A stretch of DNA of 64,000 nucleotides from Nemopilema nomurai. Its lineage: Eukaryota > Cnidaria > Scyphozoa > Rhizostomeae > Rhizostomatidae. The stretch covers positions 3,421,375-3,485,374 of the forward strand of contig ML133386.1 in NCBI GenBank assembly GCA_003864495.1, written 5' to 3'. Below, one piece after another: positions 12,332 to 23,605 of this stretch; within the stretch, counting starts at the first letter, position 1; each line of letters begins with the position of its first letter. Position numbers and translations under genes: made by a program. Below the pieces are notes generated by a model. It did not search any database. It was given only the letters and a program-made list of their open reading frames with translations, and was not told the DNA's origin.

Positions 12332-14551
12332 AATTGAATCTGTCTATAATCTGAATAGACTATAATCTGTCTGATGAGTGCGCAAGCACTAAACTCGGAG
12401 TAACAGAGAACATGCCTCATTTCTAGCCTGTCTTCTATTATATCTATTGCTCTGTGCTTTTTGCACATCGAGCACTGTTATGCCAGAATAGACAAAACAA
12501 TCTAGAATATATATACATAGTTATACTTTTCTCGAGAATATTGTAGAGCATTACGTTTCAAACAAGAGGCAACTAACGAATTGCATTTTAGAATCGAAAT
12601 CACCACCCGCCTGCCAGACATCTCCGTTTGGGTGTTGCTGGAACAATGCTACCAAGAAGGAGGACAAGAAAGGGACCAACTGCCCAAGTAAATAAACTAT
12701 TACCTCCACTCTACCGATATTTTTCAGTGTTTTATCTCAGTTTGTATTTAATCAGCATCGAAGCAAAACTTGGTACAAGCTCTGCATTGTCATAAGGAAC
12801 ACAGCTACTTCAGGGCGTTATTAGATACCATGCCAACTCCAGTGGGGAAATGAAATATATGTAGTTCAAAAGCATGAGTACGAAAATATCTGGAATGGAA
12901 ATTTGCTGTTTTGCAAGTTTACGTATTAAATTCATCCTTTGGCAGCCCTGCTTTTCCGCGTTCGACTTTCGATTGCAAGAGCTACGGTTTCGCAGAACTG
13001 TATGTTTTGAAAAGCTAGTCCATATGTTAAGTAGGAAGTGTCTTTCAAAGTGGACACAAGAGAGTTCAATCTGCAAAACTGATATCAAGCTTTCTTTACA
13101 GTTTGTGCAGATAAATACGAAACACTGTGCACCAGATTTCGCGATCAATGCGCGAAGGACAACAGGCCTGGAAAATTCATGAGAAAGAATTGCCCCAAAA
13201 AATGCGGACTTTGTCGTAAGTACAGCGGTAATGTTTTTACCCGTTTGTGCCAGTTTTGAGTCACTCTAAATGCATAGAAACCCCTCGCCACGAGCCGTCT
13301 AAGTCTTGATAACAAGGCTAACAGATTATTCTGATCCTCCCATTGGTGAAATTGCCTGAATATCGCGAAGGGTTGCCTTCGGGCACTAAAGAAGACATGA
13401 ACCCAAAAAGAGAGACGATATCCCCTTCACTCCGTCCCTGTGTTATCCTGGATTTCTGAGTCTAATTGACATCCATTCTTCGAGAGACTGACATACTAAG
13501 GATGTGTTTACGCAATGGTGTTTAAACATTAATGGTTGAAAAGGATTTTGAAACCTAAACTGTCTTAACTTTACATTTCGAACCAATAACTTTTATAAAT
13601 CTCATTCACGAATTGAAATAAGCTTGTTTATCACAAAGAAGCTGAAAACTGTTTCCTAGTCTAGTGGAAGATTAATCTTTGCAAATAGAGAGTTTGCAAA
13701 GGCAATCTAATTCTCTACATCACGAGCAGTTTCCCGCTAGCAACCTAATTACTGGTCACCAATGTTAGCATTTCACTATTTTCTCAGCAATCCACAGATA
13801 ATCATATGAAAGCACTTCTGATAACGTGCGTCATATCATGGTCGTCTCCGATCCTGCGCATCGGCAAGAAACAAACTGTGCTTGTGCGCATGCCTATTCG
13901 TTGATTTGAAGTAGAAACAGCAGCTCTCGTACGCACACACAAATGTGAAATACGCTGAATGACCCTCTAAGAATGGGCAAGGGCCTCTACAAATAGGCTC
14001 CGATACCTCAAATTGGGCCCAGCTCTCTCAAAATTGACTTAACTCTCCTCAAACGGCATTGGTGATAACAATAGCGTGGGTCCTTTCAAAATAGCTTTGG
14101 TCCATTCAAAATGGTCTTGGTCTTGTCAGATTGAACATAATCTCCGAAAACGGCTTCGGCATTTTCAGAATTGGTGGGGCCTCATCCGTTATGGACATGT
14201 TTAGCATGAGATGATTGGCATTCGCTTTTATAATCACAGAGAGTTCCTATACTTAAAGGTTCCAAATGAGTAAGCACGTAATGGCAGGCGAGAAATAAAA
14301 GATGGCACGAAGGGAAAGCATCCCAACATGCAGTTGGTTGGTCTGCTTGGGTAACTGCAATAATGAAGTCGATTTGCGAATCCCGGTTGCAATAATTCTC
14401 TACTTTAATTTCGTCAGGTGAATGTGAAACGAACGTGGACAAGCCCGGATTCAAGGAACTTTGCATGAAATGGAAGAAGGAAGGCTACTGCAGTATTCTA
14501 GACATTGGGGTCGAGTACTGTGCACACACATGTCATTGCCAAAAGATATAG
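3029..14551 (+). CDS. Secreted multi-ShK (ShKT) domain protein
   Basis: Predicted secreted protein of 358 residues. Exons: 3029-3146, 6651-6701, 7081-7161, 7845-7913, 8057-8113, 8541-8609, 9479-9535, 10384-10497, 11577-11693, 12592-12687, 13102-13215, 14418-14551 (stop TAG). Every internal intron is phase 1, so the exons are symmetric and could be shuffled or skipped without a frameshift. Residues 1-23 form a signal peptide (MEAKILFQLLCSFLLIEL). Residues 40-167 are charged, helix-rich and free of cysteine, encoded by short exons of 51-81 nt. Four six-cysteine ShK modules follow at about 168-205, 206-244, 277-314 and 315-358. Between the second and third lies a four-cysteine segment (245-276) with the core SPFGCCWNN. 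ShK modules occur in cnidarian secreted enzymes, matrix proteins and venom peptides; this multidomain layout does not by itself indicate a toxin. A small exon inside the 3.5-kb first intron could have been missed. The alternative acceptor at 13110 is disfavoured because 13101 keeps the first Cys of that module and the phase. Confidence 0.88.
3147..6650 (+). other. Large first intron of the ShK gene
   Basis: This 3.5-kb intron holds no exon that I can support in the required phase. Its notable content is a polypyrimidine microsatellite near its 3' end (about 6247-6378). Open stretches on either strand look like chance. Confidence 0.5.
6247..6378. repeat. Polypyrimidine (TCTCTTTTCTTC)n microsatellite
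   Basis: About 130 bases of almost pure C/T, built from near-identical CTCTCTTTTCTT units. It lies in intron 1 of the ShK gene, about 270 bp before the second exon. The long open frame across it is an artefact of low complexity. Confidence 0.9.
6911..6958. repeat. 16-bp unit tandem repeat, three perfect copies
   Basis: The unit CCATGTGGTAACAATA occurs three times in perfect tandem inside the ShK gene intron between exons 2 and 3. Confidence 0.9.
8640..9040. mobile_element. MITE-like element with terminal inverted repeats and TA duplication
   Basis: A 397-bp non-coding element at 8642-9038, bounded by inverted ends: CACGCTTTTTTGATAAGG on the left and CCCTTATAAAAAAGCGTG on the right. Both ends are flanked by TA, as expected for a Tc1/mariner-type target site. 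The interior has several GTTCCTTA motifs and no coding capacity. It sits in the intron after ShK exon 6. A related right end occurs at 10261-10340. Confidence 0.65.
9655..9800. repeat. Purine-rich GAAA/GGAA microsatellite
   Basis: About 145 bases of degenerate AAAGAAAG / GGAAGGAA purine tract on the + strand, in the ShK intron after exon 7. Confidence 0.85.
10261..10340. mobile_element. Right-end fragment related to the 8640-9040 MITE
   Basis: The stretch CTAGGTTTCTTATAAA..TTTCTTATAAAGAAACGTG resembles the right end of the upstream element (GTAGGTTCCTTATAAA..CCCTTATAAAAAAGCGTG). No matching left terminus is found nearby, so this is probably a truncated or older copy. It ends about 45 bp before the first ShK-domain exon. 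Confidence 0.45.
12287..12338. repeat. (TA)n tract inside a perfect palindrome
   Basis: TTCAATTGGTA, a run of about 15 TA units, then TACCAATTGAA. The whole 52 bp is self-complementary and could form a cruciform or hairpin. It lies 28 bp upstream of the hammerhead-like motif. Confidence 0.9.
12366..12407 (+). ncRNA. Hammerhead-ribozyme-like motif (type I, probably decayed)
   Basis: Segments in order: TCTGT (stem I strand, 12366-12370); CTGATGA, the conserved core (12371-12377); GTGC-GCAA-GCAC, a 4-bp stem II closed by a GNRA tetraloop (12378-12389); TAAA in place of the canonical GAAA (12390-12393); a minimal stem III, A-CT-CGG-AG-T; then the expected cleavage site after UA (12401-12402); then ACAGA (12403-12407), which pairs with TCTGT to close stem I. 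The order and pairing fit a type I hammerhead with a short stem III. The G12 position of the core is U, which would be expected to abolish or strongly reduce cleavage. It lies in a ShK gene intron. A chance match is possible, but pairing in all three stems makes it less likely. Confidence 0.45.
13950..14192. repeat. Degenerate ~20-bp tandem repeat
   Basis: About eleven diverged 19-21 bp units following the pattern TGG.TTTGGTC..TTCAAAA (for example TAGCTTTGGTCCATTCAAAA at about 14092-14111). It fills much of the intron before the last ShK exon. It is an old, eroded minisatellite. Confidence 0.6.
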
Positions 14552-17500
14552 CACTAAGATGTGGCCACTTGAATCAACGTATCTGTATAGAGACTTTTCT
14601 AATACAACATGAACACAACACTGCACATTTGAAAAAACTGATAATCTGGTTAATAGAAGCATTTACTGTCTACCATGAAAAAGAGGCTGCCGGGCAGAAA
14701 GAAATCAAAGGATGAAGAGAACAACAGGATCGAAATCTTGCACGCTGGGATAGACTGACTAGTGACGTAAGCAAAAGGCGCGTCATTTTGGTCATAAATG
14801 TCAAGCTAGTTGAGTGTAATAGATTGTACAAGGTTGACTACAGAACTACGGACGTTTGGCATGAATGAATATAATTAAGCCTTTTTTCCAACTCAGGTCA
14901 AAGGCCAGAGTTCACTCTTTCCTTTTAGAGGTCATATTTGACACTATGAAATGATTCCCAAGAGAACTCTGGGTGGCTATCAACGACAAAGGAGATGGGG
15001 AAGTCTACCTTAGGGGAAGAGGGCTCTAAAGATTTTGAGGTACCAATTTTTGCCACTGGTACCAATAAAATGCCCGATAACTTGCATGGGGTCATTGATA
15101 TACATTGCTTTAAATAGTAACATTCATCTTCTAGACTGCGTTAGTTTTTTAAAAAAAACTCTTTATAATAAGCATAAAGATGAACTGATTATTCTTTTGC
15201 GAAAAGGAGAAATCTTCCCCCAGTTTCCTGGATTGCATTCATCTTCTACCAAAAAACATTATTCCAGACGGTTAATTTGATTTGTTGCGGTTTGAATAAA
15301 ATGTTATAAAGCAGCCGAAAGAACAGGGTAGCAAGAGACATTGTTCTGGTTCTTCTCGCTTTCAGAGCAAGTCTGTCGTTGCTCTTATAATTTCATGCAT
15401 CCCAGCTATTACCATCGTTCAAGCTAAAGTCAAATTTATTTGCAGGAAGCGTGTAGGCAGTTTAGTTATGGCATAAATCAAATTATCAATAAAAGCATGT
15501 TTTTAAAGAAATGGCAACAGAATTTTGCATATCTATAAAATTGACTGATGAAATACATCTATCAATTGTTAAATATTTGCTGCACCTAGTATTTAAGTAA
15601 TCAAGTACCACAATAAGTAACCAAGTATTTAAGTAACCATATGCAATAGCAATTTATTTATGCTTCGACTTCTGTGCACCGCGCCTCGTCATTACCATGC
15701 ATCGTCACACACGCAAAAACCAAACTGACAAAACTTCCCGCCATTTCCGATAAGATATTACCAAAGAAAACAAAACTGCAACTTTAGCATGAAAAATGTT
15801 ATTGAAGGCAAAAAACTAAAATTGAATTAAGTCATTCTAAGTAGCGCTAACAGAAGTGGGGAGTGGTTTTATTAAAAGCTGTAAGATAGACAAAAAAGAG
15901 AAGATAGTATTTGTTGGTATCACGGCCATTAATTCATATATAATTTTCGGATATTTGTTGGTTCAAATCGTTTCCTGATTTTGGCGCCAATTGTAACAAA
16001 CTGCACAAACCCCTTCTCCACAGTGAAAACTCCTAGGGCCGTTATGGACAGTTTAAATTCTCTAGTAACTTACTAGTAGTAAGAAGAGCCTTAATTGCGA
16101 TTATCAACTTTTGTGTGGAAAACGTCGAACAGGATAAAATATCTTGCTTTGCAAAGCTGCTGTGAACTTCGACCATTAATTCATATATATTTTTCGGATA
16201 CTAGCGCACTCTTATTTTTTCCCTAACAGCTCATCATAGAGTTCGACTCTTGTTATGGGTGTGCCTAGAGTGTTTACGGCTTGCAAAATCGCCAATAACG
16301 GGGGCATTCATTAAACAAATCAATAAAATAATAGATATTTGTTGAGAAGATCATTTTTTCTATCTGATGACATGCAAAAACAGCAATAAGTCAACAACAC
16401 GCGAGCAAAATTATTTCCAACGAGAAACGAAGAGGCTAATTGTGTACATTTCATTGAACCAGCTGTTTAAATCACGATTGTTAAAGACAATCCCGTTCAT
16501 TACATGATGGCTAAAGAAGGCACCAGGGCAACTGATTGGAAAGCAGCAGAGTGAAAAGGGCCCTTGATGTCCTGGATCTGAAGTTTGAATGCAATCAATA
16601 ACAAGACTATGGTTGGGGGTGCTTTTGAAGTAGTTGGAGCTGCCCCTTAGTTGTCACTGCTTCCATGTTTACCCTTACTCGGGGTGGTAGCACCTATCGA
16701 CCAGCGGCACATGAAAGAAAAACAAGGGGCGAACAATGACTCTGACCTCTGACCTCTCACTTGACCTCTGCGCTGTCATGTAGAGGCACCGAAAAAAATA
16801 CCACATGTTTTTCCCAATGATAATGGAAACGGTAACGGTAATCGAAGGTACAACTACTAAAAAATAAGTAAATGGGTACGAACAAAGTAAATGGGGATAT
16901 GAACAAAGTAAATGGGGCCAGCTATCTCAATGACATTGATGTCGCGTTTCAGAAAAGAAGTTTCTAGATCAGTGCTTGAACCTCGAAACTGAGAAGGAGG
17001 ACTAGTGCCCATTCCCCTAACGTGGCAGCATGATCTAAGGACAAAGTTGAAAGATTTTGTCTGGCAGTTATTTTCTTCGCTAATATCCTTGTCAAAGCAC
17101 GATCTGGGATTTTTGTTACATCCCATTCAGTGAAATCCAGGCAGAGGAAGCTTGCTCAGGATAGGAACGTGGAATGTCTGGACAGAGAAGTAAAGATAAA
17201 TAGAATCGAGCTACGAACTTAGGGGAGAAGCAGAAAAAGGTGTTTGAGGAGTGGTGTCAGAAGAAATGTGAGAAACTGAAAAACACTAAAAAAGATGGAA
17301 AACAGATGTCTTGTATTCAAAGATAAAAAGTTAACTGAAATGAAGAAAACAATGAGGACGAGAGAGCAATTCGTCATCCATGTTGCGGGATAACATCAAG
17401 GATCAGAGAAAGATGAAGAAGATGGTTGCAAAGAATCTGTCCCTAGGCAAAGCACAATCAATTATGGTGGCGATGATGATGCTTTGCAGATAACAAGCTT

Positions 17501-19009
17501 ATGAACGATGAACTCAGGTTGAGTTGGTATAGTTGCGTCAATTTGATAGCATTTAGCAAAGCTAAGTTGGCTAGTCTAAGTTGAGTTCGACATCACAAAC
17601 CAACGCAATCGTGGTCTCTAAAAAGTGTTGCTTGTTAGGCAAAGAGCCTGGTTAAGCTAGATATTTTCAGCCGAAAATGTTTTCCACAAAACAATCTTCC
17701 AATGTAAGCAATCTTTGAGCCAATGAATGCACCAAATCTCAGATCCAGGTTCAGAACCTCTCCTCATTCTATGTTCCAGTTCGCAGTCTCAGTCAATTCT
17801 TCCCGGATTGTCACGAATGACATCGTCCTTGATTTATTGATTAATTAGTCTGATTAATAATTCATCACAAGGTATATTTTGGGTCACAGGCTTACACCCA
17901 CTACGTACGACGCATACAACCTTGTCTGTTTTTACACGAAGCTGGGCCCACATGCGGCATCTTACATTGTCCAGTATTCTTCTGAACACATTGCTTGGAC
18001 GTTTCATTTCCTTCTGCTGTGAAATTTAATCTCGCTTTGAAATTGGAAATAAACTTGCTGGCTGAAGACAATTCCCGTTACTTCTCGAAGCTCTGTCATA
18101 AATTATGTCAACAGTTTACCTCAATGTTGTGACGGAGGTTATCTAGCTATTATTGAACTGTTTAGGGGTGGCTGTTGAACCTTTACTTAACACTTTCATA
18201 ATCTTCACATTTTGCCCCCCCCCCCTCCAACTTTAAAAAAAAATCGTCGGCCATATCACCTGCGTTTAAACAACAAAGTGAACAAATCTCAACAACACGG
18301 GATGCGTGTGTTAAGTGTGCACGCTCTTGGAGGGCTCCCAGCGCATTTCTAGCCCAGTGGATGTGAATATCGTTCTTTGTTGGAAGGGCAAAAAAAGAAT
18401 TTAATCATAGATAAGGGTTTAAATGTTTTGCGTAAAGTTCATTTTCATCATCATAGAGTTTATTGTTAAAATTATTTGTCTTCAGTTCCTTTCCATGCGT
18501 TGATACGACTGTCCATTTTTTCTGACCAGAAATGTGATCCTTGCAGTGGAAGATGGAACTATCTAGTTTCAACAGAACGGAGGACGAAAATGACAAATAT
18601 GATCCGAATTTTTGTGCTAATCCTTGGGATTTTTTTACCGTGGCAGTTCAAACCGCAGCATGATGGTTTTGTTCATAAACAAGACATTCTGCCCCCCCCC
18701 CCAAATTTCTTCATTAAATACGTATCAATTGGGCGTTCACTTCTTTCATAATGGCGGATGTAAGATACAAAATTCTTACTTGTGCAAGAACTCAATACGG
18801 AAATAAAAAATCTGAGAAATTTGGTCTTGGATAAGCCCGTCGCACAATGGAAAAGAAACATGACAGTACCCCCGTTCTCAACAATGCAAATGCAAAGCTG
18901 CAAATAATCACAGCAGGAAAGGCAGTCGGCAGAAAGCTGGACAAACGGACGGCAACTGATCATTGGATGTCATCATTGACAAATTCGCCTTGCAGTACAG
19001 CAAGCTGGA
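14552..19009. other. Intergenic region with no supported gene
   Basis: This stretch of 4.5 kb between the ShK gene and the first GPCR has no convincing exon on either strand. It contains a ~31-bp direct repeat (about 15922-15952 and 16170-16200), two poly-C runs (about 18216 and 18692) and a weak LINE-like peptide trace near 17140-17180. The GPCR promoter and 5' UTR presumably lie at its 3' end. Confidence 0.55.
15922..16200. repeat. Pair of ~31-bp direct repeats
   Basis: CCATTAATTCATATATA..TTTTCGGATA occurs at about 15925-15952 and again at about 16172-16200 with only one or two differences. The copies are about 248 bp apart. There is no coding content between them. Confidence 0.6.
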
Positions 19010-19792
19010 ATGGCGGCGATAAACACGACGCAGAACGCAACGACAGTGAACCCATGGCCTTACGTCGCACTGGATCCCAAGCAAGGACTCATTCTGTTCC
19101 TGATTACGCTTCCTGGCACAGTCGCAAACATCGTTGCGTTCCTCACCACCCTCAAACTTACCAGGCAGCAGAAGAACTCGGCACCGAACTACCTAATCCT
19201 GGCATTGACATTCACCGATTTCTACGGCATCACCTTCTGCACTCTTCCCACCCTGATTTGCTACCGGTACAAGCGCTGGGTTGGCGGAGATGCGATGTGC
19301 AATTTCCAAAGTGTTTCGACGATGTTTGCGAGTCTGGCTTCGGGAATGCTCGCAACAGCCATGTCCTCGGACCGGCTCATCGCAATCTGGAAGCCCTTTC
19401 TCTACAAGAAGTACGTGAATTTGCGAAAGACCCTCATCACAATCGCCGTAACTTGGATTGCGGCCTTCGTCATCGCAATACTGCCCTTAGCAGGCGAAGG
19501 ATTCTTCGTGCGAAACCTAACGGGCACCTACTGTACCATCAACTGGTTTGCGGAACAGACGGCGAACCAAGTTTACGCGGTGTTTTACGCGATCCTCGGC
19601 GTAACACTGGTCAGCATTGTCGTGTTCTGCAACACCATGATCGTCCACTCGTTGCTGAGCTCGAAAAGAAAACAAAGCGGCCTGCATGGCCTGGCCACGC
19701 GGGACGAAGCGCGGGGCCAGTTCGAAATGCAGTTATTCAAGTCGGTGGGATCGATTTCTGTCCTGTTTCTTCTGTGCTGGTTCCCTTTCATG
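19010..19792 (+). CDS. Prostanoid-receptor-like GPCR, copy 1 (TM1-TM6 exon; TM7 exon not found)
   Basis: A 261-codon exon encodes a class A GPCR from the N-terminus to TM6. The N-terminus carries two N-glycosylation sites (NTT, NAT). TM1 starts near GLILFLITLPGTVANIVAF. Other landmarks are DRLIAIWKPF after TM3, GTYCTINWF in extracellular loop 2 and SVLFLLCWFPFM in TM6. The loop-2 motif resembles the GxWCFxxW of EP/IP prostanoid receptors, and the paralogue at 23606 is closely similar. The exon ends at a donor (ATG|gtgagt, phase 0) at exactly the same place as copy 2. No TM7 exon is visible between here and copy 2; reading on ends at TAA 19820-19822. It may use the copy-2 terminal exon, have an unrecognised one, or be a truncated duplicate. 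Codon third positions are much more GC-rich than in copy 2. The ligand is unknown; prostanoid is an inference. Confidence 0.75.
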
Positions 19793-22700
19793 GTGAGTCT
19801 CTTTTACAAACCAGTGCTTTAACCTTTCCGAGTCAGCCAGACTTTTCTTCTATTACTAATTCTGTCTAAGAATAATTTTTGAATAGCTTACTTAAGAATA
19901 ATCCACCCCACATGTTCTTCCATGGTATCAATATTGGTTCGAACTTCGGTCTTTACACGCGCACGACTATTAGACAGTTTTTAGACGGTTAAAATCTTTC
20001 TTTGGCATTAGAGAAATATTTTAGTACCTCTACAGCAGATGCATTTAGAAAAAGAGCACGGGTAGAATTAGAATATTGTTGTGTTTTGTTTGTTGGATCG
20101 TGTTGTGAATCGAGTAGAGATAATCGGCATCGACAAGGGAATCATTAGCAGAGATCTTCAAAGTTTCAAATCGCACGGAGAAATACTTGTCTTCTGGCAC
20201 CTAAAAGATTTTAACTGAAAATCAGCGGCTGTTTTGGCCTCGTTTACACATCGTATAAAGTGTCTTGATGCTACGTTCTGAGGTCTGGGACCCTGGCTAT
20301 AAATTGCGACTGCGTTGTTTATCAATCGCTGACCTCAATGGAATGCATCACTGCTGCGACTGCATACTTTGAAGTTAAACTTACTGTTTTTGAAGACAGT
20401 GATAGCACGTTTCACACATAATTGAATTTAATAGAACCACAATTACATAAGCTAAATATTGATGGTACGTACAAACAGAGGATACAAGCCTGACCAAAGT
20501 TAGAACGAATCGCAGTTGGAACACGTTGTGGCACTGACGTCACAAATGCCATTTATTTCCTTGCTCAGAGACCATTCTCGCAATATCCAAAAGGAGTACT
20601 TAAGAAGTCATTGCTATGAAGTAATTGCATGACAAGTAGTTTGCAAATGCGCCGGAGCAGAGAATCGCTAAGCGAAGAAACTGCGTACATTCGCACCTGA
20701 TTGACTCGAAATGGACTGCTTTAGCAAAATAGAAACTAAAATACTCCGGACAGCTCGACTCTGCATCATCATCCACAGGCACAATACCCTGGTGAAAAGC
20801 TAGCAAAACTTTCAAGGACATTTGAAGTCGGATAACGTGTTCAGCAATGCGACCATGCGTGTGCCTCAAGTGCTTTGCCTGTATTAGAAGGCCACTTTGT
20901 TATTATTCCACCATAAACAACAAAGTTGCAGATTACCAGTGATGTTTTGCACCCTAGTCCAATCGCTCACTTTTATTCACAATAGGAACTAAGAGATATC
21001 TATCCCAATCCTGTCACCTCCTGAAAGTTTCTAGGGCAATTTGCGGTGCAAAGATACGGGTGCAGTAGACCGTGACTAATTAAGCCGAGAAGATAACAAC
21101 AGGTGCGGACCAGAGAGGATGTTAAAGTCGCACCAAGAGATTTTGAACCAAAGCATTGTGATAGTAAAGATCATTTATCTCCGTATATCATATTTTACGC
21201 CGCTTTTAAACCCAGTTTTTTAATAATGGCTTCTTGCACGAAATACACGTTTCAAGGTCCCGTGGAACGAAGCGAGATGAAAAAAGAAGCAAGCCAACAC
21301 TTTGAAGATCAACATGTCTCTTCAGCCTCCCCAAATATTGATTCAAAGCCCAAGCTTAGCGCCAGAGTTAGAATTTTTTGCATGCTCTCATATGACCAGT
21401 GGTAGTTATAACTACCGGTTTTATCAACTGTGGAGGCGTTTAAAGGGCTGGGAAAATTTAATATCGGGCTTTTAATAGGAGCCTTCAAAGGGGTGTTGTC
21501 AGTTTTATGTGAAATGGAGCTGATAATCTTCCTGCGCTTGATATCACACGCCTTCGCAGGAAAAACCACCTCCGAAACTGAAAGACCCATCTTATGAGTG
21601 AAACTTGATCCGGGCATGGACCTCTTTCCTGCGTCATAACATTGTTTGAGTTGGCACTGCTTCAAAACGAGGCAAGCAGAAGATCGAGAGTAGGTTCAAG
21701 CCACTGTCGCATCAAGCTGGATGTAATTACAACACGTAGGCTCCTTTTCAAACTATTTCCCCTCAAACTCTTTCGCCGTTCTTTATCTTGTTGGAAGCAT
21801 TAAACTTGCGTTGTAGTAACTACAAATAATGAATGAAGATCGGTTAGGTTTGCAAATAGGTCTGACATTGGACCACTATTTTACATTTTACCATGCCCTG
21901 TGCGACGAAAGACTTGAACACGTGGATAGATATCATTTTCGACATGGGCAGTGAATAAGAGGAAGGCGGATCAATCTCATTTTTCATAAAAGGAGTCACG
22001 AAACAACAGGAAATGAGCAGCAACGAAAAAGTTGGGTTCGTAATACTAGAACCTGCCAAAGGAAAACTGTAATGAAAATACCCAGAAGTTGAATATAGAA
22101 GGTTCATGAATTCAACAAGGAAACCAAGTAGACAAAAGCGGGAAAATCCAAATCAGAGTTATAAGCGAAACATACTTCAACACCATTGCATCAAATGTAA
22201 ATAGAACATTTCACGTAGAAGCCCTCCTTGCTTCAATAAAATGGCAATTTCCAGAGCGTCAGTAAATGCCAGTTAACGACTCTCATTTTTACCAGAGCGT
22301 GTTCACTTCCCAAACCTCCCTTAATATATCAGTGAGATTGCAGGGATTTAGGCCATGTTTAAAACATGTTTAATCAAATCAAAGTAAATGGTGGTTCCCT
22401 CTCGTTTTTACTCAATCACTGGCACGCGAGCTATAAACAATTCAGTGTTGCAATTTCTCCTTCAAGCCCCGAATAAGGTCGCATTTTTCTCGCATATCTC
22501 CCTGGCTGCAAAGTTTTAATAAAATTCTTTCTCTGCTTCCATTGTGCGTTCCACTAAGTCTTATGAAGTATTGGATAATTCGATTTGAGGAGATGGCAAA
22601 TGCAATGGATACTACGACCACGCAAGAGGATATATATTCTTTTGAATAAAATCAACGATTCTAATGTCAGGTTTGGTATCCGGTTAAACTATGGTTATAC

Positions 22701-23605
22701 GTAAGTGAAATAATTGAGTTAGCTCGTTCATTTTCTATCTTTCAATATTACCGGATCATTCTACGCATTCAACGCGAGACCTTGCTCGACCCCTTCCTGT
22801 TCGTCTAAAGTTGATTAATTTCCCTGATCAAATTCATTCTAAAAGTCATTCGAAAACCAACCGCATATGATCAACTCGACATGAATATGGAGATGGTTTC
22901 TTGGAAGTGCAAAGGAAGTACGGAAGACGGAAGTGAATGGGAAGTGTTCATCGGAAATCCGGTGTACTCTCCCAGAAGCTAACACCACCATGCAAGCGCC
23001 AACACAGAATGAATTCCCACACCTTCTAATTGGTTGTCACCAAAACTGGGGGTTTCAGGGGGCAGTCTACGAGATAGTGACGGAAAGTAGGCGGTTTTCT
23101 TGAAACCAAGGAATCGAATATTGAATCTTATTCTGGATTTTGAACACAAGTTTTCTCGACTTTGAGATTCAAGAATATTGTTATACTCAGAGGCTGTTTG
23201 TTAAAAGAGCATTCACAAAAACAAACCACAATCAAACGAATAAAAAACAATGGGTTTTTATAAACGCTGACGCACTTATGTGGTAGGAAGGGAGTATTGA
23301 AAAAAGGGAAGACATTGTTCGTTATCTCTGTTTATGGTAAAAGGAAAGAATAAATCTAGGTGGGTTGTTATTTTGCTCTCGGAATTGTTTCTTATCGCCA
23401 CAAAAGATTGACTACAAAGGTTCCATGTGACTATTGCGGAGTTAACGAAGGTCAATGGACTGTTGAAAACCAACACAGGAAGCCGACCAGATATTAATTG
23501 ATGCTTGCCTGATGACGTAAATATTCGGTCTTTTGAACAAGGATCAATGCCCATCCAGTCTGCGATCGACTCTGCCACTGAAGTGCGGAAGGTGTTTAGC
23601 GGAAC
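19793..23605. other. Region between the two GPCR genes
   Basis: This 3.8 kb contains the open donor side of copy 1 and the presumed promoter of copy 2. I searched it for an exon encoding R...N..LDP..Y (TM7) and saw none. No other gene is supported on either strand. Confidence 0.55.

Noticed and set aside
17130..17200. LINE endonuclease-like peptide (LLRIGTWNVW)
   Set aside because: Only about ten residues match the common GTWNVRT start of RT endonucleases, followed at once by stops; too short to call an element.
18847..19869. 340-codon open frame overlapping GPCR copy 1
   Set aside because: Its residue content is low-quality (His, Arg, Ser rich) and it lies over a clear GPCR frame; it follows from the GC-rich third positions of the true gene.
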